Source of the DNA: Oxalobacteraceae bacterium
GTDB lineage: Bacteria; Pseudomonadota; Gammaproteobacteria; Burkholderiales; Burkholderiaceae_D
Length of the DNA stretch: 28,704 bases
NCBI GenBank assembly: GCA_003537575.1
Contig: DPRS01000042.1
Span: 21,879 to 50,582, forward strand
Direction: 5' to 3'
A program made the translations under genes and the position numbers. Every line of letters begins with the position of its first letter. The stretch's first letter is position 1. The notes below the pieces were generated by a model. That model saw nothing but the letters and a program-made list of their open reading frames with translations, searched no databases and was not told where the DNA came from. Below are positions 17,362-24,697 of the stretch, one piece after another.

Positions 17362-19251
17362 ATGAATTACGCGGAGTTTTATCGTCAATCGATCACCGAT
17401 CCCGAGACATTCTGGAAAGAGCAGGCCAGCCGCATCGACTGGCACCAGCCGTTCGGCAAGGTGCGGGATTACTCCAACCCGCCTTTTGCCAAGTGGTTCG
17501 TCGGCGGGAAGACCAATCTCTGCCACAACGCCGTCGACCGCTGGGTCGCCAGCCAGCCCGATGCCGCCGCGCTGATCGCCATCTCCACCGAAACGGAGAC
17601 GGAAAAAACCTATACATTCCGCGAGTTGCATGCCGAGGTGAATCGCATGGCGGCCATCATGCTGTCGCTCGGCGTAACCCGCGGCGACCGCGTGCTGATC
17701 TACATGCCGATGATTGCCGAAGCCGTATTCGCCATGCTGGCATGCGCGCGCATCGGTGCGATCCACTCGGTGGTGTTCGGCGGTTTTGCCTCCAACAGCC
17801 TGGCAACCCGCATCGACGATGCCACGCCCAAGCTGATCGTGTCTGCCGATGCCGGCTCGCGCGGTGGCAAGGCGATCGCCTACAAGCCGCTGCTCGACGA
17901 AGCGATCGAACTGGCTGGCCACAAGCCGCAGCGCGTGCTACTGGTCGACCGCAAGCTGATGCCGATGAACCTGGTCGCCGGCCGCGACACCGACTATGCC
18001 AGCGAGCGCGAAAGGTATCTGGATGCCCAGGTGCCGGTGGTCTGGCTGGAATCGAACGAGCCTTCCTACATCCTCTACACCTCTGGCACCACCGGCAAGC
18101 CCAAGGGCGTGCAGCGCGACGTCGGCGGCTACGCGGTGGCGCTGGCGGCATCGATGCGCCATATCTACTGCGGCAAGCCCGGCGAAACCTATTTCTGCAC
18201 TTCCGACATCGGCTGGGTGGTGGGGCATTCCTATATCGTCTACGGCCCGCTGATTGCCGGCATGGCGACCATCATGTACGAAGGATTGCCGACGCGCCCG
18301 GACGGCGGCGTCTGGTGGAGCATCGTCGACAAATACAAGGTCTCGCGGATGTTTTCCTCGCCGACAGCCATCCGCGTGCTCAAGAAGCAGCCGCCGGAAC
18401 TCATGCGGAAATACGACCTGTCATCGCTGCAGGCGTTGTATCTCGCCGGCGAGCCGCTCGACGAACCGACTTCGGCCTGGATTGCCGGCGCGCTCGGCGT
18501 GCCCATCATCGACAATTACTGGCAAACCGAAACCGGCTGGCCGATCCTGTCGATCGCGCGCGGACTTGACCAGCGCGCCACCCGCCTGGGCAGTCCCGGC
18601 GTGCCGATGTATGGCTACAACGTCAAGATCATTAATGAATCCACCGGCGAAGAATGCGGCGCCAGCCAGAAGGGCGTGCTGGCCATTGAAGGACCGCTGC
18701 CGCCGGGCTGCATGCAAACCATCTACGGCGACGACGAGCGCTTCGTCAAGACTTACTGGAGCAATTTCCCGCAGCGCCTGGCATATTCGACCTTCGACTG
18801 GGGCATCCGTGACGCCGACGGCTACTATTTCATTCTCGGCCGCACCGATGACGTCATCAACGTCGCCGGCCACCGGCTGGGCACGCGCGAAATCGAAGAA
18901 AGCATCGCCAGCCATCCCAACATCGCCGAAGTTGCCGTGGTCGGCATCGCCGACCAGTTGAAGGGCCAGATTGCGGTGGCGTTTGCCATCCCGAAGAACG
19001 TCGATGCGGCCGAGACACCTGAATCACGCAAGGCGCTGGAGGCCGAAGTCATGGCCACTGTTGACCATCAATTGGGAGCGGTGGCGCGGCCGGCTCGGGT
19101 GTATTTCGTCGGACAATTGCCCAAGACCCGCTCCGGCAAGCTGTTGCGCCGCTCGATTCAGGCCTTGTGCGAAGGGCGCGATGCCGGCGATCTGACCACT
19201 ATCGAAGATCCGCAATCCCTGCAGCAGATCCGCCAGGCGCTGGCAGGTTAA
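17362..19251 (+). CDS. prpE: Propionyl-CoA synthetase PrpE
   Basis: The 629-residue AMP-forming acyl-CoA ligase activates propionate to propionyl-CoA, the entry reaction of the pathway. It has the adenylate-forming signature YTSGTTGKPKG (Thr240 onward), GWVVGHSYIVYGPL, the A5-type motif NYWQTETGWP, the hinge region GRTDDVINVAGHRLGTREIE, and the C-terminal catalytic Lys593 in TRSGKLLRRS, the site usually controlled by acetylation. The N terminus MNYAEFYRQSITDPETFWKE is typical of PrpE. GGAGG lies 5 nt before the ATG. Terminators lie on both sides, so regulation may differ from the prpBC-acnD-prpF unit. Acetyl-CoA synthetase is the nearest alternative but context favours PrpE. Confidence 0.95.
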   Translation: MNYAEFYRQSITDPETFWKEQASRIDWHQPFGKVRDYSNPPFAKWFVGGKTNLCHNAVDRWVASQPDAAALIAISTETETEKTYTFRELHAEVNRMAAIMLSLGVTRGDRVLIYMPMIAEAVFAMLACARIGAIHSVVFGGFASNSLATRIDDATPKLIVSADAGSRGGKAIAYKPLLDEAIELAGHKPQRVLLVDRKLMPMNLVAGRDTDYASERERYLDAQVPVVWLESNEPSYILYTSGTTGKPKGVQRDVGGYAVALAASMRHIYCGKPGETYFCTSDIGWVVGHSYIVYGPLIAGMATIMYEGLPTRPDGGVWWSIVDKYKVSRMFSSPTAIRVLKKQPPELMRKYDLSSLQALYLAGEPLDEPTSAWIAGALGVPIIDNYWQTETGWPILSIARGLDQRATRLGSPGVPMYGYNVKIINESTGEECGASQKGVLAIEGPLPPGCMQTIYGDDERFVKTYWSNFPQRLAYSTFDWGIRDADGYYFILGRTDDVINVAGHRLGTREIEESIASHPNIAEVAVVGIADQLKGQIAVAFAIPKNVDAAETPESRKALEAEVMATVDHQLGAVARPARVYFVGQLPKTRSGKLLRRSIQALCEGRDAGDLTTIEDPQSLQQIRQALAG

Positions 19252-19295
19252 GACAGGCAAGCAAAAGCCGGTACATCCGGCATGCAGTCGACGAT

Positions 19296-19329
19296 AAATG
19301 CAGCGGCAGCAATGCCGCTGCATTTTTTT
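19296..19329 (+). terminator. Rho-independent terminator after prpE
   Basis: A perfect 11-bp stem (ATGCAGCGGCA 19298-19308, TGCCGCTGCAT 19313-19323) closes a GCAA tetraloop of the stable GNRA class and is followed by six further T residues. It ends the prpE transcript about 45-75 nt after the stop codon. Confidence 0.92.
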
Positions 19330-19558
19330 CACCCTGTTATTGCAATTTTGAAATGACTGGTAATACTTGATTATTTGCCGCAGACAATAAACCACACTCG
19401 CCACTGATCCAGCTTAACCCTCGGTAAGGAATGAGTTAAATTATGTCAGTTGGCCGGCAAATAATCAGGAAGCAATCCAATCCGGTTTTACAATATATCT
19501 ATTATCCGGCTGTGGCCCGGTGATGCTTTTATCCAGCCATATTACTAGGGGAGAATAC
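19330..19558. promoter_or_regulatory. Leader of the SDR gene with a 13-bp perfect inverted repeat
   Basis: After the prpE terminator there is no gene until 19559. The stretch contains TGATTATTTGCCG (19368-19380) and its exact reverse complement CGGCAAATAATCA (19455-19467), 74 nt apart. Downstream is an AT-rich block (19486-19505) with TACAAT and TATTAT as possible -10 hexamers, though no convincing -35 is seen. The repeat pair could be a looping operator for the SDR gene or a remnant of a small mobile element. No FNR-type palindrome or sigma-54 promoter is present. Confidence 0.55.
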
Positions 19559-20299
19559 ATGCAACTCGCTAACAAGGTTTCCATCATCACCGGTTCTGCT
19601 CAAGGCATCGGCCAGGCTGCTGCGCTGAAATTCGCCCGTGAAGGCGCCAAGGTTGTTGTCTGCGACATGAACCAGGCCGGCGTCGATGCCGTGGTCAACC
19701 AGATTCGCGAAGCGGGCGGCGAAGCGATCGGCTTTCCGGTCGATGTCACCAGGATGGATACCATTGTCGCCATGGTCAACGGCACCATGGCCAAGTATGG
19801 CCGCATCGATGTCCTGATCAACAATGCCGGCATCGTGATGGATTCGACCCTGAAGAAAATGACGGAAGCGCAATTCGACAAGGTGATCGACGTCGATCTC
19901 AAAGGCGTGTTCAATTGCACCAAGGCAGTGGTCGACATCATGCTCGAACAGAAATCGGGCTGCATCATCAACGCTTCGTCGATCGTCGGCCTGTACGGCA
20001 ATTTCGGCCAGACCAATTACGCCGCCGCCAAGTTCGGCGTCATCGGCATGGCCAAGACCTGGACCCGCGAACTGAGTCGCAAGGGCATCCGCGTCAATTC
20101 GGTGTGCCCGGGCTTCATCGCCACGCCGATCCTGAAGGATATGCCGGCCGACGTGATCAAGGCGATGGAAGACCGCGTGCCGATGGGGCGCCTCGGCAAG
20201 CCGGAGGAGATCGCCAGCACCTTCGCCTTTCTCGCTTCCGACGAAGCCAGTTACATCAATGGCGCAGTGATCGAGGTCAATGGCGGCCTGACTCTGTAA
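19559..20299 (+). CDS. Short-chain dehydrogenase/reductase, FabG-like 3-ketoacyl reductase
   Basis: The 246-residue classical SDR begins MQLANKVSIITGSAQGIGQA. The start at 19559 is preferred over an upstream in-frame ATG (19520) because it has GGGGAGA in front and places the nucleotide-binding motif at 11-18. Other motifs are NNAG at 88-91, the catalytic Ser141 in INASSIVG, Tyr154 and Lys158 in YAAAK, and the VCPGFIATP segment after the active site. The C terminus ASYINGAVIEVNGGLTL is FabG-like. The likely reaction is NADPH-dependent reduction of a 3-ketoacyl thioester; acetoacetyl-CoA reductase or another alcohol dehydrogenase role is possible. It is flanked by terminators and is monocistronic. 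Confidence 0.85.
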   Translation: MQLANKVSIITGSAQGIGQAAALKFAREGAKVVVCDMNQAGVDAVVNQIREAGGEAIGFPVDVTRMDTIVAMVNGTMAKYGRIDVLINNAGIVMDSTLKKMTEAQFDKVIDVDLKGVFNCTKAVVDIMLEQKSGCIINASSIVGLYGNFGQTNYAAAKFGVIGMAKTWTRELSRKGIRVNSVCPGFIATPILKDMPADVIKAMEDRVPMGRLGKPEEIASTFAFLASDEASYINGAVIEVNGGLTL

Positions 20300-20352
20300 G
20301 GGGGCAAGCGCCGTTTCGGCGCCAGAAAAAATTTGTTTCGCCAGGGAGGTGG

Positions 20353-20383
20353 AAAAGCGCGAGCTGGTCTCGCGCTTTTTTTT
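20353..20383 (+). terminator. Rho-independent terminator after the SDR gene
   Basis: Arms AGCGCGAG (20356-20363) and CTCGCGCT (20369-20376) with a 5-nt loop CTGGT are extended by AAA/TTT pairs and followed by a T-run to about 20383. It closes the monocistronic SDR transcript about 55 nt after its stop. Confidence 0.9.
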
Positions 20384-20443
20384 ATTTGCAGTCGCGCCGA
20401 TCACGCTTCTTTCGTCGGGGCGGGCAAACCAGGAACTTCATTG

Positions 20444-20472
20444 TTGCCAGCTTATCAAATAATCATTACAAG
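20444..20472 (+). promoter_or_regulatory. Candidate sigma-70 promoter of the 108-residue protein gene
   Basis: TTGCCA (20444-20449) and TACAAG (20467-20472) are separated by exactly 17 bp and match the -35 and -10 consensus at five and four of six positions. The position is about 115 nt before the ATG at 20590. It is the best match in this gap but only moderate. Confidence 0.35.
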
Positions 20473-20589
20473 TCGGGCAGGGCGGCGCCATTTGTCTTTC
20501 ATAAGCCTGCAGTAAGCGAAAGGGGAGCTTTCACAGGTATTGCTTCCGGAGTTTTTTACTCTGGATAATTTCGAACAAGGAGTGTCATC

Positions 20590-20916
20590 ATGATGCAATC
20601 CAGCGAAATCCAGCAGCGCTTCAACCATATCGAACAAACCGTCAACCAGATGAGCCAGGCTTGCCAAAGCTCTCCCGACGTGCCTGCGGACTTGAAGCAA
20701 TGTATTACCGAACTGGGCCAGCAAACCGGCCAGGCCAGGCAAGTCCTGCAATCCCAGGATGAAAACCAGATCATCCAGTGCGTTGATAATCTTGAAGAGT
20801 TGGGCGACCGCGCCAAATCGGCTTGCGAACAGGCGGGGAATTTGAATCAGAATGTGCGCAACGCGGTAATGCAGGCCCACCAGGAGCTGTCCGACCTCAA
20901 GCACAACCTGCATTGA
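20590..20916 (+). CDS. Small helical protein of unknown function
   Basis: This 108-residue protein begins MMQSSEIQQRFNHIEQTVNQ and is preceded by an excellent ribosome site (AAGGAG, 7 nt before the first ATG). It is rich in Gln, Asn and Glu, with no Trp or Tyr and few long hydrophobic runs. The heptad-like spacing in QRFNHIEQTVNQMSQAC and VDNLEELGDRAKSACEQAGN suggests a helical bundle or coiled coil. Three Cys residues recur in helical contexts (SQACQS, LKQCITE, IQCVDNLEE), with a fourth in SACEQ. There is no signal peptide or membrane segment. The length and helical character recall small phasin-like or stress-type proteins, but no family motif supports that. It stands alone between terminators. 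Confidence 0.7.
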   Translation: MMQSSEIQQRFNHIEQTVNQMSQACQSSPDVPADLKQCITELGQQTGQARQVLQSQDENQIIQCVDNLEELGDRAKSACEQAGNLNQNVRNAVMQAHQELSDLKHNLH

Positions 20917-20960
20917 TGAACCGGCAAGCGCATCCGGGATGCCGGTTGCGCGCCAGTCAT

Positions 20961-20993
20961 GCCGGTCTTGGCGTAGAAAACGCCAAGACCGGC
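20961..20993. terminator. Strong hairpin shared by convergent genes
   Basis: A perfect 14-bp stem (GCCGGTCTTGGCGT 20961-20974, ACGCCAAGACCGGC 20980-20993) with a 5-nt loop AGAAA lies midway between the 108-residue protein gene and the hibernation factor gene, which converge here. The T-run after it is weak on the plus strand (TTATTCGTTT). On the minus strand the hairpin is preceded, not followed, by an AT-rich stretch. It probably acts as a bidirectional terminator or 3'-end stabiliser. Confidence 0.7.
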
Positions 20994-21017
20994 TTATTCG
21001 TTTGAAACGCCACTAAT

Positions 21018-21356
21018 TTATGCGGAGTGCGACTTCACATCGCCGCGGCGGCGCTCCACGAATTCCTCCACCTGGCGCGTCATTGCATCGAAACTGTCGC
21101 GCACTGCCACATAGGCATCCTCATTCGACGTGCGGGAGCCATCGACGACCAGTTCGGTGCCGGGAGCCTTGATGTCGACGCGTACGCGGTACAGCTTGCC
21201 ATGCTGCTTGCTGTTGGCTTCGGATTCGACCGAAACCTGGCAACCTATCAGGTCGCCGCACAATTTTTCCAGCTTGGCGACGCGCTTGCGGATTTCAGCA
21301 TCGATGGCTTCTGAGGGCGGGATATCTCTGAAGAGAATTTGTAGGGAGTTTTGCAT
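21018..21356 (-). CDS. hpf: Ribosome hibernation promoting factor (HPF/RaiA family, short form)
   Basis: The 112-residue protein starts MQNSLQILFRDIPPSEAID and has the single-domain HPF/RaiA layout with CGDLIGCQVSVESEANSKQ, YRVRVDIKAPGTELVVDG and the helix DAYVAVRDSFDAMTRQVEEF. It binds the small ribosomal subunit and inactivates ribosomes in stationary phase or under energy stress. It lacks the long C-terminal dimerisation domain of long HPF. The frame is open to a TTG at 21398 that would add 14 residues; the internal ATG is chosen because the fold begins there. A 10-bp inverted repeat lies just upstream. The neighbouring respiratory cluster gives a possible link to oxygen limitation. Confidence 0.88.
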   Translation of the reverse strand: MQNSLQILFRDIPPSEAIDAEIRKRVAKLEKLCGDLIGCQVSVESEANSKQHGKLYRVRVDIKAPGTELVVDGSRTSNEDAYVAVRDSFDAMTRQVEEFVERRRGDVKSHSA

Positions 21357-21383
21357 AATGCCTGGATAGTAAAGGTTGCACAA

Positions 21384-21411
21384 TAAGCAGCCAGTCAATC
21401 TTGGCTGCTTA
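21384..21411. repeat. Hairpin upstream of the hibernation factor gene
   Basis: TAAGCAGCCA (21384-21393) and TGGCTGCTTA (21402-21411) form a perfect 10-bp inverted repeat with an 8-nt loop, 28 nt upstream of the hpf ATG on the minus strand. It may be a leader hairpin or an operator. Its position just before the start codon suggests a role in expression, which is unproven. Confidence 0.6.
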
Positions 21412-21606
21412 CAAAGCTTACACCAGAATCAGTCCCGCCGAAACGTCCAATGAGATGCGCAAGACTGCCTGACAGAGGAGTGGCGCGACATGGCAGGCGC
21501 TGTTTCCGCGGCATCACCAGGCAACAGTCTGCATTCTTTCGGATAATCATGAGAAAATGCGGGTTGTCCTCATTTATTTTTGTCCGGCCTCTGTCCGGAG
21601 CAGGCT

Positions 21607-21858
21607 ATGCTGCATTGGCTGACATCGCTGATTGGCGGGAAGCGCGCCGGGCAAACGCCGGCATCGGAAAAATTGCCATGCTTTCATTGCGGCGACCTGG
21701 TTAAGCGCCGGCGCGTCGTGCATGTGCAATTCGACGGCGCCGCGCGCATCGTCTGCTGCCACGGTTGCGAGGCGATCCTCAAGACGGTGGAGCAGATGGG
21801 CATGCAGCAGCAATACCGCGAACAGAAAAGGCAGGCGGCCGCAAGCCATGACGAGTGA
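21607..21858 (+). CDS. Detached N-terminal metal-binding module of the CcoI/FixI copper ATPase
   Basis: This 83-residue protein begins MLHWLTSLIGGKRAG and has five cysteines in the pattern CFHCG (Cys25, Cys28) and CCHGC (Cys50, Cys51, Cys54), with FDGAARIV between. That is the cysteine-rich domain normally fused to the start of CcoI/FixI-type P-type ATPases, ahead of the HMA domain. Here it ends with its own TGA, and the ATPase ORF begins inside it with an 11-nt overlap in a different frame (+1 relative). A GGAG lies about 8 nt before the ATG. It could be a true split subunit, translationally coupled, or a single gene broken by one extra base, for instance in the A4 run at 21826-21829. The function would be copper relay to the ATPase. 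Confidence 0.75.
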   Translation: MLHWLTSLIGGKRAGQTPASEKLPCFHCGDLVKRRRVVHVQFDGAARIVCCHGCEAILKTVEQMGMQQQYREQKRQAAASHDE

Positions 21859-24169
21859 AATACCCACAATGCCAGCCGAACAGCAACTGGCGCATGAAAC
21901 ACCGGCGCGCACGAACCCGGCACAGGCCGAACTGGCGCATGACAAGCTGGCCATCGGCGGCATGCGTTGCCTCGCCTGTTCGCAAATCATCGAATATCGG
22001 GTGCGGCACCTGGTCGGCGTCGAGGAATTCCGCATCAATGCCGCCACCCATCGCGCCAGTCTGCGCTGGGATCCGCGCCGCATCGGCTTGCGCGAGATCG
22101 TCGAGGCGATTGCCGCGCTCGGCTACAGCGCCTTGCCCGCGGGCGAGCAGGATGCCCGCGCCGAGCAAAAGAAAAAAATGGCCTGGTGGCGCCTGTTCAT
22201 CGCCGGTTTCGCCATGATGCAGGTAATGATGTACGCCTTTCCGGCCTATCTGCAGCCGGTGCCGCAGATTGACGGCGACCTGACCCCCGACATCGATCGC
22301 CTGCTGAAGATCGCCAGCATGGTGCTGACCGTGCCGGTGGTGTTCTTTTCTTCGGCGCCTTTCTTCAGTGCGGCCTGGCGCGACATCCGCAATCGCCATA
22401 TCGGCATGGACGTGCCGGTCTCGGTCGGCATCATCGCCACCTTCGGCGCCAGCGTCTGGGCCACCTACCGCGGCGGCCCGGTGTACTACGATTCGCTGAT
22501 CATGTTCGTGACCCTGCTGTTGATCGCGCGCCTGGTGCAGGATCGCGTGCACGGCAAGAGCATGGCAGCCTTGCAAGCCCTGACCGAACTGGTGCCGCTG
22601 ACGGCGCAGCGCCTGCTCGACTATCCTGCCAGCCGCACCACGGAACAGGTCGAGGCGGGCAGCCTGCGCGAGGGCGACCTGTTGCTGGTGGCGCCCGGCG
22701 CGCAGATTCCGGCCGACGGCCGCGTGCTGGAGGGGCAAAGCGAATGCGACGAAGCCCTGATGACCGGCGAGTCGCAGCCGGTGCCCAAGCATGCCGGCGA
22801 CCAGCTGGTGGGCGGCGCGCTGAACCTGTCCGGGCAGCTGGTGATGCGCGCCGAGCGGGTCGGCGATGCCACCCAGCTGTCGGTATTGGTGCAGAAAATG
22901 GAAGCGGCGGCCAATGACAAGCCGCCGCTGGTGGAGCTGGCTGATCGCCATGCCAGCCATTTCATGACCATCATCCTGGCGGTGGCGGCGATCACTGCGC
23001 TCGCATGGTGGCAGATCGATTCCAGCCGCGCGCTGTGGATCGCGATTACCGTACTGGTGGTGACTTGTCCTTGCGCGCTGTCGCTGGCCGCGCCCAGCGT
23101 CATGGCGGGCGCCATCGGCCGGCTGGCCAAAAGCGGCGTGCTGGTGGCGCGCGGCCGCGCGATCGAGACGCTGGCGCGCGCCACGCATTTCATCTTCGAC
23201 AAGACCGGCACCCTGACCGAAGGGCGCCTGCAGCTGGCCGGAATGCACATTCTGCAACCCGGCCTCGAACGCGCCGAATTACTGCGCATGACTGCCGGCA
23301 TCGCCGCCGCCTCCACGCATCCGGTGTCGCAGGCGCTTGCCAAGGCTGCCGCCGCGGCCGATATTTTCAATCCCGGCGCCCGCTATGCCGGCTTGCGCGA
23401 AGTAATCGGGCAGGGCGTGGAAGCGCTCGACGGCGTCCGGCGCATCCGCCTTGGCAATCTGGCTTTCGTGCAGGAGTTGCATGGCCAGCCCGCTTGCCTG
23501 CCGGCAGATTTCGCCGGCAAGACGGTTTCCGCGCTGGGCGATGACAATGGCTGGATCGCGCTGTTCGCGTTGCAAGACGAACTTCGCCCCGATGCGGCGG
23601 CCTGCATCACCTTTTTGCGCGAACGCGGCAAGCAGGTATGGCTGCTATCGGGCGACAAGCATGACGTGGTTGCCAAAGTCGCACGCGAACTGGGCATCGA
23701 AGCAGCCCATGGCGAGCTGCGCCCGGAACAGAAGCACGACATGGTGGCGGCGCTGCAGCGGCAGGGCGCGGTGGTGGCCATGGTGGGCGACGGCATGAAC
23801 GATGGCCCGGTGCTGTCGCTGGCCGATGTCTCGGTGGCGATGGGGCAGGGCGCGCCGATTGCGCAGGTGCGCAGCGACCTGGTGCTGATGTCGAACCGTC
23901 TGCAGGACATGGAAGCGGCGGTCAGGACGACCGGCAAGGCGCTGTCGCTGATCCGGCAAAATCTCGGCTGGGCGCTGCTGTATAACCTGGTGGCGGTTCC
24001 CGCCGCCGTGTCGGGCATGCTGCAACCCTGGCATGCGGCGATCGGTATGTCGCTCAGTTCTCTGATCGTGGTATTGAATTCATTGCGGATATTTTCAGGG
24101 CGCCCGCAACCGCGCCTGGATGCGGCGCCCCACATGCCGGCCGGCGCCGATGCGGCCGGCATGGCATAG
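21848..24169 (+). CDS. ccoI: cbb3 oxidase-associated copper-exporting P1B-type ATPase CcoI (FixI)
   Basis: Counted from the ATG at 21848 this is 773 residues. An HMA domain carries GMRCLAC (Cys41, Cys44). The actuator loop TGES begins at Thr306, the intramembrane copper site CPC is at 407-409 (CPCALSLAAPSV), the phosphorylated Asp451 is in DKTGTLTEG, the HP motif is in STHPVSQ, and GDGMNDGPVL starts near 647. About eight membrane helices fit the heavy-metal pump plan. It supplies copper to the CuB site of cbb3 oxidase. The frame is open upstream of 21848, but that part is out-of-frame sequence of the preceding Cys-rich module. The overlap makes translational coupling likely. ccoS follows after 32 nt. 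Confidence 0.92.
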   Translation: MTSEIPTMPAEQQLAHETPARTNPAQAELAHDKLAIGGMRCLACSQIIEYRVRHLVGVEEFRINAATHRASLRWDPRRIGLREIVEAIAALGYSALPAGEQDARAEQKKKMAWWRLFIAGFAMMQVMMYAFPAYLQPVPQIDGDLTPDIDRLLKIASMVLTVPVVFFSSAPFFSAAWRDIRNRHIGMDVPVSVGIIATFGASVWATYRGGPVYYDSLIMFVTLLLIARLVQDRVHGKSMAALQALTELVPLTAQRLLDYPASRTTEQVEAGSLREGDLLLVAPGAQIPADGRVLEGQSECDEALMTGESQPVPKHAGDQLVGGALNLSGQLVMRAERVGDATQLSVLVQKMEAAANDKPPLVELADRHASHFMTIILAVAAITALAWWQIDSSRALWIAITVLVVTCPCALSLAAPSVMAGAIGRLAKSGVLVARGRAIETLARATHFIFDKTGTLTEGRLQLAGMHILQPGLERAELLRMTAGIAAASTHPVSQALAKAAAAADIFNPGARYAGLREVIGQGVEALDGVRRIRLGNLAFVQELHGQPACLPADFAGKTVSALGDDNGWIALFALQDELRPDAAACITFLRERGKQVWLLSGDKHDVVAKVARELGIEAAHGELRPEQKHDMVAALQRQGAVVAMVGDGMNDGPVLSLADVSVAMGQGAPIAQVRSDLVLMSNRLQDMEAAVRTTGKALSLIRQNLGWALLYNLVAVPAAVSGMLQPWHAAIGMSLSSLIVVLNSLRIFSGRPQPRLDAAPHMPAGADAAGMA

Positions 24170-24201
24170 ATGGTCGCCCTCCTGACTTGTCAAGAAATCA
24201 A

Positions 24202-24342
24202 ATGGACATTCTTTATTTGCTGGTGCCTCTGAGCGTGATCCTGGTGTTTGCGGTCGGCGCCGTATTCTGGTGGGCCTTGAGCAATCGCCAATTCGACGAT
24301 CTTGACGATGCAAGCGAACGCATCTTCAAGGATGAAGAATAG
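24202..24342 (+). CDS. ccoS: cbb3 oxidase maturation protein CcoS
   Basis: This 46-residue membrane peptide begins MDILYLLVPLSVILVFAVGA, with one N-terminal transmembrane helix (about 4-24, with FWWAL), followed by the conserved acidic tail NRQFDDLDDASERIF and DEE at the end. It is the short FixS/CcoS protein that works with CcoI in cofactor insertion into cbb3 oxidase. The starting ATG is 32 nt after the ccoI stop and the ribosome site is weak (AAGAAA), fitting translation from the ccoI transcript. The length is normal for the family. Confidence 0.92.
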   Translation: MDILYLLVPLSVILVFAVGAVFWWALSNRQFDDLDDASERIFKDEE

Positions 24343-24620
24343 CGTTCTTCATCCGCTTTAGAGGCGTAGCGCCCTACATCTCTTCATGACATGCGCTTGA
24401 TTTTTCCCGCCGGGCTGCCATGCGGCCTGGCGCGGCATCGCTGTATCGCTGCATCGCATTTATTAACCTAACGTCATCTGCACAGCGGTTTTGTTAATGC
24501 TTTGTCAGTAATAGGATGGTTTTGCGGCCGTAGATGGCCATCTTTTCCAGACTATTTCACTCCGGATTGAACGGAATTTTCCCTATGTCGGATACAATGC
24601 TTGCGATGTAGAAATCCTAC
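24343..24620. other. Gene-free stretch between ccoS and the ccoN promoter
   Basis: I see no protein gene or terminator of the classical kind here. It contains a 10-bp palindrome GATGGCCATC (24533-24542) and an AT-rich segment around 24460-24530. The ccoI-ccoS transcript must end in it or run through into ccoN. Nothing else can be supported. Confidence 0.4.
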
Positions 24621-24662
24621 TTGATCTGAATCAAGTGGATCGCAAAATCGCTCAAGTACAGT
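24621..24662 (+). promoter_or_regulatory. FNR-dependent promoter of ccoNOQP
   Basis: TTGATCTGAATCAA (24621-24634) is a perfect FNR/ANR box (TTGAT-N4-ATCAA). A -10 hexamer TACAGT lies at 24657-24662. If the start is near 24669, the box is centred at -41.5, the class II position for activation by FNR. The leader to the ccoN ATG would be about 29 nt. This matches low-oxygen induction of the cbb3 oxidase. Confidence 0.9.
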
Positions 24663-24697
24663 CTCGTCAGGAATTTTCTTAAAAGAGCCTAAACACC

